This document shows, one piece after another, positions 45,669 through 57,815 of a stretch of 64,000 nucleotides of DNA; positions within the stretch are counted from its first letter, which is position 1, and every line of letters begins with the position of its first letter. The position numbers and the translations under genes are program-made. The DNA is from Oryza sativa Japonica Group (Eukaryota > Streptophyta > Magnoliopsida > Poales > Poaceae): the NCBI RefSeq assembly GCF_034140825.1, contig NC_089041.1, positions 27,231,501 to 27,295,500 on the forward strand. Reading direction: 5' to 3'. Below the pieces are notes generated by a model, which was not told the DNA's origin, searched no databases, and saw only the letters and a program-made list of their open reading frames with translations.

Positions 45669-46184
45669 ATAACGTACTTTGGTTTGCTTCCAGACCCATG
45701 TATTATCTTATTATCCATCATTGTCGTCTGAATAGTTAGGGGACTTTGTTCTATATGAGACAATTTGGTGGTATCACTTTATCCTATGCATTTTCATTAC
45801 GAATTTGTAGTATTTGTGCAACTATTGTATTTAGATCAGCTTGTCCAGTTCCTTGTATTTGTTTGGAAAACAAATAACAGTGATCACATAATGCTATGAA
45901 TTGGCTTAGTGATCTGGCATGTTTTTTTTTTTCAATCAAGGGTTAGTTGATGAAGGATCCGTGAAGTGGTCTGGACATAAAGCTTGTCTAGATCCATCAT
46001 ACTACGGTGTACGGCGTGTCAGCGTGTGGCTGCATGGCGGCATTCCCTTCTCGTATTATTATTATTATATGACTCTCACGATCTCAGCCTTTGAGGCACC
46101 CCGGCCCTCTCATCTTCACTATTCCTAGTTCTTCAAATTTCTTTGTGGTTCCTTCTCTTCTAGTTTTAAATATAACCTCTAGGT

Positions 46185-46372
46185 TTCTTGACCACCATAT
46201 AATCTGTTCAACTTCTAATTGATGAAAATACACATGATGATGGGAGTGGCTGAAGGCATTACCATTTCTTTTTGTTCCAGACGAAAACATGGCTTCATTG
46301 AAATTTCACAATAAACAATTCAATTGCCCTGGAAACTCTGAAATTATGTGTTCCAAGCAGGGGCCAAACTGA
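46185..46372. repeat. direct repeat flanking the DUF1618-like gene, right copy
   Basis: This is the counterpart of 43622-43815, about 75-80% similar by eye with several small gaps. It starts ATGAAAATACACATGATGAT and ends TTCCAAGCAGGGG. It lies about 520 bp after the last stop codon of the gene. Remaining intergenic sequence (45669-46184, 46373-46643) shows nothing else. Confidence 0.75.
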
Positions 46373-46643
46373 GTACACAAGAACCATTCCATTCATAAGA
46401 AAAAAGAAAAAACAAGTTCATACCCCTAATAGGCAGGATACACTGGGCACAAAGAAATATTAACATCCATGTTACTAACAAGTAAGCGTGCTGTGAAAAC
46501 CAATGCACATTTACACAAGACATTCTGGACGCGATTGTACACTACAGGCAAGAACAGCAATCGACATGATGGCCAGAAAGTATATCCTATTATGAGTTTT
46601 TACCTGCGTTGCTTCGGCGCAATACTGCAGATCAAATGTCATA

Positions 46644-46762
46644 CTCCTTCCATCCCGAAAGAACTCAACCTAGGAGGGGTCACATCCCCTCTTGGATTCT
46701 GTCCAGATTCGTTGTACTAGGAGGGGTCATCCCCTCGGTTGAGTTTTTCTGGACAGAGGGAG
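46644..46762. mobile_element. short Stowaway MITE
   Basis: It starts CTCCTTCCATCCCGAAAG after TA (46642-46643) and ends TTCTGGACAGAGGGAG before TA (46763-46764). Inside, the phrase CTAGGAGGGGTCA...CCCCTC occurs twice. It ends about 100 bp past the SP1-like stop codon, so it may lie in or just past the 3' UTR. Confidence 0.88.
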
Positions 46763-46865
46763 TACGCAGGTGACACACATTCCAAGAATCAGGTGACAGC
46801 AGTCCACATTCCAAGAATCAAGTGGATCTGAAAGATGCGGTACCAGATTTTGCATCGAAGTGCTG

Positions 46866-49800
46866 TCAATGGCGGAAAGTTCTCACAGCTTGGTCAATTC
46901 TTCTCCGGCAAAGTGGACAATTCGTCAAATGAGAAGAGCAGTTCATACAGCAGCACATGTGGCCACACCTGCACGGTGTTTGATTTACATATTCATTCAT
47001 AAATTTTTGAGGTGACAGTTTAATGAGAACAAAAGTTGCATAAAGAGATGTATCGATCACAAAGATGACAATGGGGGTGATTCAGAAACAAAATCAAAAT
47101 TTTGTACCAATCAGAGCTCAAAATGTAATGATAAGGTAACTACTCTTCAATTCAAATATTTGATCAGATTCCAACAAAAAATGTAATGCATAGTCTATAG
47201 TAATGTTTAAAGAGTTATTTTATTATTCAGCAATATATAGACAGTTCTCATTGCTAAGAGGCTAAGAGTAAAGCTATATGATGGAATGCAAAATATAAGA
47301 TACTTACGGCACAAAAACAGCATTATATTCCTGTTCAAGGCATATGACACATATGTCCAAGACCAATTGATCCTTTTTATTGTTAGAATCTACATCTGAT
47401 GTACCATTGCCCCCTGTACAAAATAAAACTGATGTTATAAGACATGAACAAGTTATGATAAAATAGCCTAACCAATTGATAAGAAAAATGAAAAATCACC
47501 TTCAGCTTCTCTAGCTTGTCTTTGTGCAGCAGCAGCATGAACCCTGTATGGAAAAAATAATGCATTGTAACAACATTTTCAGTATCTTGCATTAGCAAAA
47601 TCGTCAATGGTTACAAAACATATCCTAGTGTCCATCTGTATGCTACAATGTTAGTTTGTGATTTTCACCCCCGATATAAAATTACTCCCAGGGTAAAACT
47701 TTTTTCAAGACAGCATCTCCAATGTCTTCCATTTCAGTTTTGTCCTAATGATATATATTAGCTGCTGGAAGCACATGCAGGTTCCACAATTTAAAAGATA
47801 CAGAGATCACAATGCTATTGAACATTACAAGATGTTCCAAAGCATCTCATTCTGACCATGTCTAGCAAAGTGAGCAAACCACTGAAGAATGTAAATGGGA
47901 GTAACATGTCCGTCTAAATCCAAATAAGTGGTTGGTTAGCACACACCTCTTCTGTAATTCATGTCGTCGTTTTCTTTCGAGAAAATGCTGTAGTGCACGC
48001 TTTGCAAGAAGAAAGACACCAAATGCTGCAAATCCCATGGAAGCAAGCTGGTATAACCTGTTGTAGTAAAACACACTATTAGCCTCAAGAAGCCTAAAAA
48101 GAGAGAGAATATTCTACTGCATCTTCATACTTGGCCCATTTCCCAAGATTCATGATAAGTTGATCGATGCTTTTCGGGGATACATAAAATGGTCCTTTGT
48201 GTGGTCGCTGAATTCGAATAGTTCCAACATCATCTTTAATGGCCTATTCATACAACATAAGAATCAAAAACGAAAGCAAGACTTAGCCATGTAAAGGAAA
48301 ATAGGGCACCAACACAAGGCATTGCAGACGAATTAAAGCTATGAATTACCTCACCAACAACAGTCAATGAAGTTCCAGTTGGAAGAACCCTTTCAGTTCT
48401 CTTGACTCCAAGCATCTACAAGCATTATTTCTTAAACATGAATAATACTACTACAAGCATTTACATTAATAAAAATGCAATCGTTACTAAGTACTAACCT
48501 TCAGCCCTTGTAAATAGTCTAGAGTTCCACGCACAAGTGTCCGCCCTGACTCCTCAAAAACTTCGCTAGCAACAGTTAAAACTAACCCAGCTGCACCACG
48601 AGCTCCAACAACAAAAACACGGCCGGTACCATCATCCTGTGGTGAATTATATTAAAGTAGTATTGAGCATCTAAGAACCTAATATGCAATTTATGATACT
48701 AAAAGAGCTCTAAATAGTATGTTAAAAGAATCAAGCTCCTTTCCTTTATTTTCTTGAGAAGCCATTTGTGCTCAATATTAAAAAAACTCTTTTGCTACCT
48801 TAAAATTGGGTTCATCAGCTTTTTAACAAATAATCTAGATGATGAGGTCTTGTCATTAGGTTTACATGGAGGAGCTCGATGTAGGTAGGGTTAGGCTATG
48901 GGGCTGACAAACAAGGTTTATACACAGAACAAGCTATATCAGCAAGATTATTACAGAAGTCCAGACATCCATATGACATTAGATGGTTCATCTACTATAA
49001 ATCCAAGATTGAATAAATCAGCTGATATACAGTCACCAAGATTGGACACATAATGGCACTGTTTGATATCGAGACTAAACTGAATTACTTGTTTCAATAG
49101 AACCAAAGAAAATTAGTATATAACAACTACAGCAGTTAATTACCAGGTACCATGGAACTTCTTTGCTAACAGAAAGCATCACAGCGGAATCTTGAATCCA
49201 TGATCCAGCATCGTTGTGCTTTAGGAAGTGTTGTTCTGCCTACCAGAGGAAAATGGTTAAGTAAAATTGCTAGGATATGCTTGCCACAAAACTAAAAGAA
49301 AAGGAAACCGTAGAAATGGAACCAATAGATACCGTTTCCTCTACTATTACACCTCTCATGCCACTTTGTTGGCAGATAAGTGGTGTATCTGAACCAACCC
49401 GTCCAGAGACTGCCACTACAAGTGGCAGGACCTTACTTGCAGTGTCCAATATAGCAGCTGTTGAAGACAATACAGATAGGTCAAAACAAAACTGACAAAA
49501 AGGTAGTATTATGTATGTACCTAATTGGACAAAATTACAAAAACTTCATTTATAAAAAAAAAAACAGATTGACACACTACAATAAAGTTATAAATTCTTG
49601 TAGTATCTTAATGCTGGACTTCAATTACCACAACAACTCTCAGGTTTTGAACGCGTGCTACAAGAACAAATTGTGCTTCTCTGGAGAAAGTGGTGACACA
49701 GAGGTCTACTGCTTCATCACTGAATCTAGATGGACCTGAAATATTCTCCTAACACTTTATCTCATGCATCACTAGGATTGAATTAGCTCGAAGCATAAAA

Positions 49801-50175
49801 ATTTCCCCAAAAGCCACGTACACGGTACATTAACCTCAATACAATAAATTAACAAAACCGCAGAGTAATAGAATTACTGCAGAATCCAGCTAATTAAGCA
49901 CGTATTTAGCAGACACCCAACAAAACATCAAACCAAACCAAACCCTCGCTCGCTCGCTCACCCAAATCCTTCGTGCTTCCGGCCCTCGCCACCGATCGCA
50001 GCACCTCCGCATCCCTGAGCAACAAATCCCCGGTCAGAACCACCAAAATCCCCCCAAAAAATCGCCCAAAAAAATGCCGCCCTGCAAAAATCCCGCACCT
50101 GCCGCTGCTCCTCCCGAGGAGATACAGCGCCGCGGCGCTGAGGCAGCACCCGACTCCGCCCCATGGGATCAACAT
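46866..50175 (-). CDS. SP1/SPL1-type (MULAN-like) RING E3 ubiquitin ligase
   Basis: Eleven exons (minus): 50099-50175, 49962-50014, 49333-49457, 49144-49239, 48499-48636, 48350-48415, 48131-48243, 47947-48057, 47500-47543, 47308-47413, 46866-46968. They give 343 aa, the length I remember for Arabidopsis SP1. An N-terminal membrane helix (about 4-21) precedes a GIDE-type region (VLPLVVAVSGRVGS, IRIQRPHKGPFYVSP). A second helix (LASMGFAAFGVFLLAKRAL, about 227-245) and a basic linker follow. The C-terminal C3HC4 RING has C296, C299, C311, H313, C317, C320, C327 and C330. SP1 sits in the outer envelope of chloroplasts and peroxisomes and ubiquitinates import components for removal. The topology here fits, with the RING facing the cytosol. 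SP1 versus SPL1 is not resolved. It diverges from RH57. Confidence 0.92.
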
Positions 50176-50996
50176 CTCGCAAGGAATCGCCAGGCGAGCA
50201 CCGAATCCGGGGGGGGGGGGAGATCAGTGAGGAGGAGGACGACGAGGAGATGAAGCCGTGAAATTTTATTTTTATTTTCCCCCCTTTTTCGCGGCGAGGG
50301 AAGAGGAGGAGGCGGCGGGGAGGGGGACCGGGAGGCAAGCAAAGAACAGGATACGAGGAGTGCACCGGCCTCGGTGGGGGTGGGCCTCACATGTCAGTGA
50401 GTACATTCCCTGACATGCGGGCCCCGCAGGGATATGCCACGGCCCCTATTAGATACTGGCCCAGAAGCGCTTTTAGTAAGACTTGGCCCTAGGGCCTGTT
50501 TGAGGGAGCAGCAGGAGCTACAACAAAGCTTCCCAAACTATCCGATTTCCATGTAGAGAATGTATATGGAGAATTCAGAAAATAAACTATAATTTAAAAG
50601 CTGAGACTTCTAGTTTTTCTAGTTTTTCGCTAGCTGTTTCTTAGAACCTTAAGCTACCAAAATGGAGTATGACCTTAGTTAGTTTTGGTAGTCAGCCACA
50701 GTTACTCTTATAATCAAAAACTTGCTTAAATATTTTTCTTAAGATTCTAAAAAACTATTGTTGTGAAATCCATAAAATAAACTAAAATTGAAAAGTTAGA
50801 AGATTTTAAAAAACTACTGTATCTACTAATCGGTTGTTTCTCGTAATCTTAACCTTCGGCATAGGTAGGGCGAGCTCCTCTCGCTTACATGTGGGGCCTG
50901 GTCAACCTCGGTGGTTCGAACGCTGCAAGTGGGACCCACCTAGGGTTTTAAGAGGAGGAGATTCTCGTCGGCGGCGGCGGCGGGCAAAGGTTAGCC
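50176..50996. promoter_or_regulatory. shared divergent promoter region of the SP1-like and RH57 genes
   Basis: The two start codons are 821 bp apart and face away from each other. GC-rich leaders lie at both sides (a G10 run at 50211-50220; GGCGGCGGCGG at 50968-50980). TGGCCCA-type motifs occur near 50457-50463. Between them (50490-50840) the sequence is AT-rich, with imperfect direct repeats (CTAGTTTTTCTAGTTTTTC; AACTATTGTTG and AACTACTGTAT). Confidence 0.5.
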
Positions 50997-53900
50997 ATGG
51001 AGAAGGCGAAGCTCTCGTCGGCGCTCTTCGCCGGCACGCACTTCGACCGCAAGCGCTTCGCCGGCGACTTCGCCCGGTTCCGGCAAGGCCCGCCTGCCCC
51101 AGACGTGGCCTCCGCCGCCGCGCCGTCGCCGGAGAAGAAGCGGAAGCGCCAGAGCAAGGCCAAGGCGAAGAAGAGCAAGAAGAGGCGGGCGGAAGGCGCC
51201 GACTCTGCTTCCGGTGAGTTCTTCTTCTCAAGAGGTTGTTGCTTTTTGGGAGTGTAATCTGACTCTGACTACTCTGTCGAGTGTTGTACGCTTTGCAGAT
51301 GCTGTGGAAGGGTTCAGTGTGTTCAAGGGATTGGCAGCAAAGAAGGATGAGGACGATTCGGAGAAGAAGGTCGAGACTGGTAAGAGTGAGGACTCGGAGG
51401 TTGTAAGGCGGAGGAAGGAAGTCGAGAGAGAAATCGAGGTAATGGCGTTTTGCAAATCCGTTGAGCTAGCTGTGTCTCTCTTTCGCAAAATTGTGCTTAT
51501 GTAAAATATTTGAAAAAAATGTTTATCATCCAGCAACTATCTTGGATTAGAAATAATGGCAGAAATTAACATTTCGGTGTGTTCGGTTTGCATGTGTTGG
51601 ATTGGTTTGCAGAGAGCGGCAATACTACGGAAGAAGTTTGATATTCACATTTCAGGACAAAATGTTCCAGCACCGCTAGAGAACTTTGAAGAACTGGTTT
51701 CAAGGTTAGTATCTGAATAATTCAAAGAGTTCAGACATACTAAATTCTTTATTATAGGTGCTGCTACATATTAACTTCAACACATCATGGTACCGTCTGA
51801 GGTGGATTTTAACCTACCTGATTTTGTGCACTAGGTATGGTTGCGACTCATATTTGGTTGGAAACTTGTCAAAACTTGGATTTCAAGAACCTACACCTAT
51901 CCAAAGGCAGGCCATTCCAATTCTTCTATCCGTAAGTCATTTTGACTCTGTTTGGATATTTTTCCCCCTAGTGATTGAAAATTTTAGTTTTTTAGGGTCA
52001 TATATCTGAAATTGCTTTGTTTCAGGGGAGAGAGTGCTTTGCCTGTGCACCTACAGGTTCTGGCAAGACTTTGGCTTTCTTGTTCCCAATCCTTATGAAA
52101 ATCAAGGTATTTATCTTTGTGATATTGTTTTATGCTGTTTGTATGTGTTGTACTTGTACATTCTTTTTAAGCCATGTTGTTATAGCCAGGATCTAAAGAG
52201 GGTGTTAAAGCTGTGATTCTTTGCCCAACAAGGGAATTGGCAGCACAAACCACAAGAGAGTGCAAGAAGTTAGCAAAAGGAAGAAAGTTTTATATTAAAC
52301 TAATGACAAAAGATCTATCAAAATCTGGGAATTTCAAGGATATGCATTGTGACATCCTGATCTCCACCCCACTTCGTCTGGACCACGCTGTACAAAAAAG
52401 AGACCTTGATTTAAGTAGGTCTGTGATCATACCTTCATTATTTTGATTTGCACACTACTACCTGTTAGAAGCTAAACTTGATACATTATGAACTCTGTCT
52501 AATGGTTTATCATGAGTTTCAACCTTGGAATCCCGATTTCTAACATTTTTGTTGGAAAGCGAATGCATGCATACCAATCCGGATAATAATGGTATTTAGT
52601 AATGAAGTGATGGTTTACCTGCTAGAAGCTACACTTGGTACATTATGACTCTGTCTAGTGGATTATCATGATTTTCAACCTTGGAATTCCATATTCTAAC
52701 GTTTTTATTGGAAAGTGAATGCACGTATTTAGTCATGAATGTTAGCTTTTTAGTGGAAGGTAAAATTCCTTCACTATATTACCCTGAAAACAATCTTAAG
52801 TGTTTATTCATCTCAAAAAATACTATAGAGCCTGTGCCTTGTTAATTCCCACCAATTTACTTACGAAATGGAAATTTAATTAGATCAATTCAACCGTCCC
52901 TTAGTGGCATCACAACTATATGTCTGCATGCCATTTATAAAGGAATGACAGGTTGCAATTTTCGCCATTGTTTTTCTTTTTATTCGTGGGCACCCAGTTC
53001 GATTTAACAGTAACATATGCTGTCTTTCAGAGTGGAATACCTTGTCTTGGATGAATCTGATAAACTTTTTGAGCTTGGATTTGTTGAAGTGATTGATTCA
53101 GTTGTCAAAGCCTGCTCGAATCCTTCAATAATTCGATCTCTGTTTAGTGCCACATTGCCTGATTCAATAGAAACGCTTGCACGCACGATAATGCACGATG
53201 CTGTTCGAGTCATCGTGGGAAGAAAGTAAGTATTGCTTTCACAGTGTGTACTGCGAAAACTATTTTTTCAGGGTTATTTTTGTCATTAATTCTTCACATA
53301 CAGGAATTCAGCCTCTTCACTGATTAAGCAAAAGTTGATTTTCGCTGGAACTGAGAAGGGGAAGTTGCTAGCTCTTCGCCAAAGCTTTGCAGAAGTAAGC
53401 CATGATCCTTCTCTGATGGTTTTCTCCTAGTTTCCATCTTGCTGTTTCCGAGAGCTGATTAAACAATTTCAACTGTAGTCTCTCAATCCTCCAGTATTGA
53501 TCTTTGTTCAAAGCAAAGAGAGGGCAAAAGAACTTTACAAAGAACTGGCATTTGATGACGTAAGAGCTGATGTAATTCATGCGGACCTTGATGAGGAGCA
53601 GGTATCACTTAATATCATTTTTAGTTGCTAATAAATGTTTGTGGTAGTTTTGTTTTCACTGCTACACTTGGCTCAATTTCTATCTCCTCACTGAAGCGTC
53701 AAGATGCTGTTGACAACTTGAGAGCCGGAAAGACTTGGGTACTGATAGCTACCGAAGTCATTGCCCGGGGAATGGATTTCAAAGGTGTTAACTGCGTTAT
53801 CAACTATGATTTTCCAGAGTCAGCTTCTGCCTATATTCACCGAATAGGTAAGTATCTGGCTTTGACAGGCTACACGCACCCGTCTGTGCATTTTTGTGAA

Positions 53901-54417
53901 TGATGTCTTGTACATAAGCATCTGCGTGGAAGGCCTGAGTTCTGATGGGCATTTGATTGGTTGGATACTGATTATATGGTCCTCTTTTCAAATTTATATT
54001 ATTGTTATTTTGCCTGTTAGGCTTGTTTAAATTTACATTCCAGTCTGATAATGTAGCCAGATATATCATATACCTCTATTGATCAGTTTAGTTCAGTTTC
54101 ATGTATATGCAATTTTTTCTCTCTTATGAAAGACCTGGCATCATGTTTTTCTTCCGCCATCTCATGATTCATGAACTAACTAGGGAAAAAAAAAACTCCT
54201 TTCTTGTTATATAGGACGATCTGGAAGAGCAGGTAGATCAGGGGAGGCCATCACATTCTTCACCGAGGAGGATAAGCCATTCTTGCGGAACATCGCAAAT
54301 GTGCTGATATCTTCAGGCTGCGAGGTTCCTTCTTGGATAAAGGCATTGCCTAAACTCAAGCGCAAGAAGCACAGGGTGAACCGGGATCCCATCTCCACAT
54401 TACCAGACGAAGATTGA
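50997..54417 (+). CDS. RH57: DEAD-box ATP-dependent RNA helicase 57 (Rok1/DDX52 type)
   Basis: Eleven exons: 50997-51213, 51299-51438, 51613-51704, 51835-51931, 52026-52106, 52186-52418, 53031-53225, 53304-53394, 53479-53601, 53697-53847, 54215-54417. They give 540 aa. A Lys-rich N-terminus ([18 protein letters not shown]) is a nucleolar-type signal. Motifs: GFQEPTPIQ (Q motif), APTGSGKT (190-197), PTRELA (223-228), a DESD box (294-297) where most families have DEAD, SAT (326-328), [13 protein letters not shown], and HRIGRSGR (471-478). [13 protein letters not shown] and the tail [12 protein letters not shown] are typical of the Rok1/DDX52 group, which acts in 18S rRNA maturation in the nucleolus. 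Ser at the third DEAD position is, as I recall, found in DDX52 relatives and should still allow ATPase activity. The gene name is from memory. Confidence 0.93.
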
Positions 54418-54472
54418 GTTTCCCTGTAACGTTTCTAGATGAAGATTGAGTTTCCCTGTAACGTTTCTAGAT
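54409..54472 (+). repeat. 32-bp tandem duplication spanning the RH57 stop codon
   Basis: The unit GAAGATTGAGTTTCCCTGTA plus 12 further bases occurs at 54409-54440 and again, identically, at 54441-54472. The first copy carries the last two codons and the TGA stop; the second lies wholly in the 3' UTR. Confidence 0.95.
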
Positions 54473-54696
54473 GGCACCTTGGCTTCAGTTTTCCTGTTTG
54501 AATGCCAGAAACTGCTGCCTCTATTAGTTTTGTTGACTGAAGCCTGAGATGAGAATACACTTGCCTTTTGTTATTTACAGTTTTGACTGATCAATTGAAT
54601 AGATTATTTCTGAATTTACAATTAGATTCATCGCATATCCCAACATACAACCAATCACAGGCATTTACCATTTTCAGTCTGTCCTGTGGTCATTTG

Positions 54697-57600
54697 TTAA
54701 CTGTCTTGCAGAGCCTGCATGATCTCCATGGCATCATCTACAAGTGAGGCCAGAGTTGAGCTGTGCCTGCTCAGCCCAATGCTGCCAGAGAACATGTTGA
54801 AGCTCTCGAGCTCGGACGTCGACCTGACGACGCTCCTGAGCTCCTTCTCCAGCTCCATGCTCCTGAAGAAGGGGACGAGCTCGGCGTCGCCTCTCATCAT
54901 GGCGATGGCGAGCTCGATGACGAACCTTCTCATCCTCGGAACCTTCACCCTGGGTGTCCTGTGCTCTTTCAGAATCTCCACTAGCCTCCCTGCAATGTCT
55001 GTATCTGGTACACCTGCCTTTCCAAAGATTTCCTTGTGAAATTCAGGTGTTGCAAGCCTTGTAATCTGTATTGCCAATCCTATAGACACCTCAAGCAAGC
55101 TGCTCTTCTCAACCATAATTGCTTTGAACACCTGTGAAATCATGTAGCAGACATCATTCATCAAATCATAGCAACGATGTCTACTGAAGAATGAAATAAG
55201 TGATCTTGTTCTAGAGAATCTATTCTATGCCCTTGAGTTTACTCTAGTTAAATGTTTTTTATTGGTTTCTTTGATTTGTTTCAAAAGAACATCAACACAG
55301 GAATTCTCTCATGGTTGCAGTGACATGAGTAGCACTTCATGGTTCTGAGTTCAAGTCTCTATAGGAGCGAATTTCAGTTTGGGTTATTTGAGGGCTAAAT
55401 TCCCTGTTTGATAGGTTAAGTTCCCAATTAAAAAGGCTATATATATCCGGTTGGATGTAGAGGCTACGGCCTTGTTTAGTTCTAAATTTTTTCTTCAAAC
55501 TTTCAACTTTTCCATCACATCAAAACTTTCCTACACACATAAACTTCCAACTTTTCCATCACATTGTTTCAATTTCAACCAAACTTCCAATTTTAGCGTG
55601 AACTAAACTCAGCCTAGGTAAAAATTACCCTTCTCTAAAAAAAAAGAATTCTCATCCTTTTTTGGTTGGTTTTTGAGAACTTTCTATTGGGACAGCTAAG
55701 TTCCCTATTAAAAAGGCTATATATATCTGGTTAGATGTAGAGGCTAGGTAAAAATTACCCTTCTAAAAAAAGAATTCTCTCATATTTTTTGGTTGGTTTT
55801 TGAGAACTTACTATTGGGACAGCTGCAGTGAGGCTGCTGAGCTGCAAGAAGTGGTCGCTCCTGCTGTACCTGCACAGGTTCAGTAGGATTCTGGATGACG
55901 TGATCTGCAGCCCGGGGTGGTGCAGCGTCATCACCAGCCTCTCGACGACGGCGGCTTCCCGGAGTATCCGGTCGCAGTTGGCGGCGCTCTCGAGGGCGAG
56001 CAGCGCCACCACCTCGCCGGCCTGCAGCCTGATGTGCGCCGCCCCCTGCGCCGCGTAGGCGACCGCCGGAGCCGACTCCGGCGAGCCGGCGAACATGTCC
56101 AGCAGATGCGCGATCATGTCGCCCGTGCAGCCGATCTTCTCCTTGGCGTCGCCGTCGATGGCGAGGTCGGCGAGGACGCCGATCGCCGTCAGCTGCATCT
56201 TGCCGTGGCGCTCGCCGCCGTGCTGGAGCACCTTGCGGATGTTGCCGAGGACGAACACGTTGTCGGAGATCTCCCTCCTGATCGCCTCGCCGGTGTGCCC
56301 CGGCGTGCTCGAGAGGTTCTTCACCACCTGCAGCGACCGGAGCACCGTCTTCGCCGGCAGGCTCCCCTCGCCGCCGGCGCAGATCTGCAGCGCCGCCCTG
56401 CTCGTCCGGGTGAAGTGTATGATCCTGGAGAGGACACCCCTTGTGCTCGAGATCTTCGCCGCGTTGCCGTGCTCGCGCGCCAGCTTCTTCATGATGTGGA
56501 GCCCCATCTCGTTCATGGCGAGGTCGCCGGCGGCGGCGTCGGTGGTGGGGGTCTCGAGTAAGGTGGAGATGGACTCGATGGCGCCGGGGATGGTGGCGAC
56601 GCGGATGAGGTTGCGGCGCTTGCCGGCGAGGCGGAGGACGACCTCGGCGGCGAGCGACCTGACGCGGCGCTTGCTGGGGCTCTTCCAGCTCACCATCTCC
56701 ACCAGCCGCTCGACGGTGGCCGCCGACGTGCCGATCTTGCGCACCGCCCGCCTCGCCGAGTCGCGGTTGGCGATGGAGCCCCGGAGGATGTGCGCGCCGA
56801 TGAGCTGCTCGTCGCCGGAGTCCGATGAGAGGAGCTCGACGGCGAAGGAGACGAGGTCCATCCGCGTGGCGTCGAGGATGCCGCCCTCGACCGACCTCGA
56901 GAAGGCGCGGTAGAAGAACCGCTTGATCGGCACCACGCCGGCGTCGCCGAGGTCGCACTCGCCGCTCACCGCCTCGACCAGGCGCCGATAGCTGAGCACC
57001 CACTCCCAGTACGCGCGCTCCACCAGGAAGATCACCGCCTCCGACAGCGCGAGCACGTAGAACAGCATCAGCGCGTAGTACGCGTTCTTGTTGCCGCCGC
57101 CGCCATTGTCGCCGGCGAAGCGGAGCGTGGCGAGGCGCAGCAGCGACAGCGCGACGCACGCCGACGCCGAGAGGAGCTGGAGCCAGTAGAGGACGTAGCT
57201 CACGTTCCTCGCCTCGACGAGCCAGCCGCCGAGGGGGAGGAGGTGGATGGGCGAGGCCGCCGCCGCCGCCTTGTGCGGCGGCGGCGGGTCGTCGTCGTCG
57301 TCTCCGGCGGCGGCGGCGGCGGCGTCCGGGAGGTGCATCGGCTGCTCCTGCAGATCGAGCTCGTTGCTCCGGCTGAACACCCTCGTCCCCTCGACGAGGA
57401 GGATGGCGGTGACGAGCCAGAAGTCCCGGGCGTCGAGGTCGGCGGCGAACCCGCCGAGGATGACCACCGTCGCCCACACGAAGCAGACGGCGCCGACGTG
57501 CGACGCGGCCTTCTCGAGCACCGCGACGTGGAGCGCGAACGCCGTCACCTTGCGCTCCGGCACCACGTCGTCGACGCCGCCGCCGTCGTCGGAGGCGGTG

Positions 57601-57815
57601 GCGGCGTGCATGGACGAGACCTGGTGCTCCACCGGCCGCCGCTGCGGCTCGTACGACGACGCCGTCGAGTCGCCGGTGTGCGTTCTCCGGTGCCTCGCCG
57701 TCGCCGTCGCCGTCGGCGGCGGCAACGGCGGCGGCTGCACTAGTATTTGCATGGGAATGTCCACGCCGCCGGCGCCGGCGCCGCCGCCATGATCAGCCGT
57801 AGTGTCGATGGCCAT
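54697..57815 (-). CDS. membrane-anchored ARM-repeat protein (intact paralogue)
   Basis: Two exons (55812-57815, 54697-55131) encode 812 aa. The frame extends to 57842, but only from GTG; MAIDTTADHGG at 57815 is the first ATG. Order: a Pro/Thr-rich N-terminus; four predicted membrane helices (about 108-124, 132-147, 208-231, 246-267), with an acidic, Ala-rich loop between the second and third; then armadillo/HEAT-like helices from about 280 to the end (for example TIPGAIESISTLLE, IGVLADLAIDGDAKEKIG, ALLALESAANCDRIL). The second exon continues VFKAIMVEKSSLLEVSIG to DAMEIMQALQDS. I recall an Arabidopsis pair of ARM-superfamily proteins with this plan (At5g18980/At3g06210) with no assigned function. 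It ends 280 bp from the RH57 stop, convergent with it. Exon 1 is extremely GC-rich. Confidence 0.85.
55417..55823. repeat. about 130-bp tandem duplication covering the splice donor of the ARM gene
   Basis: Copy B (55697-55823) contains the last 12 bases of exon 1 and the start of the intron of the minus-strand ARM gene. Copy A (55417-55696) lies further into the intron and is split by the MITE at 55467-55613. Both contain TAAGTTCCC-ATTAAAAAGGC, GATGTAGAGGCTA, GGTAAAAATTACCCTTCT and GGTTGGTTTTTGAGAACTT. Confidence 0.93.
55467..55613. mobile_element. MITE inside the ARM-gene intron, with its empty site preserved next door
   Basis: It begins CGGCCTTGTTTAGTTC and ends GTGAACTAAACTCAGC, with CTA on both sides (55464-55466, 55614-55616). 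The neighbouring tandem copy reads GAGGCTAGGTAAAAATTACC without the insert, which defines the element as 147 bp plus a 3-bp duplication. This is a common rice MITE type; Tourist-like is my best guess. Confidence 0.88.

Noticed and set aside
55780-57477. 565-codon second minus-strand frame and long plus-strand frames in the ARM gene
   Set aside because: Shadows of a GC-rich exon; only the chosen frame continues across the splice site and matches the paralogue.
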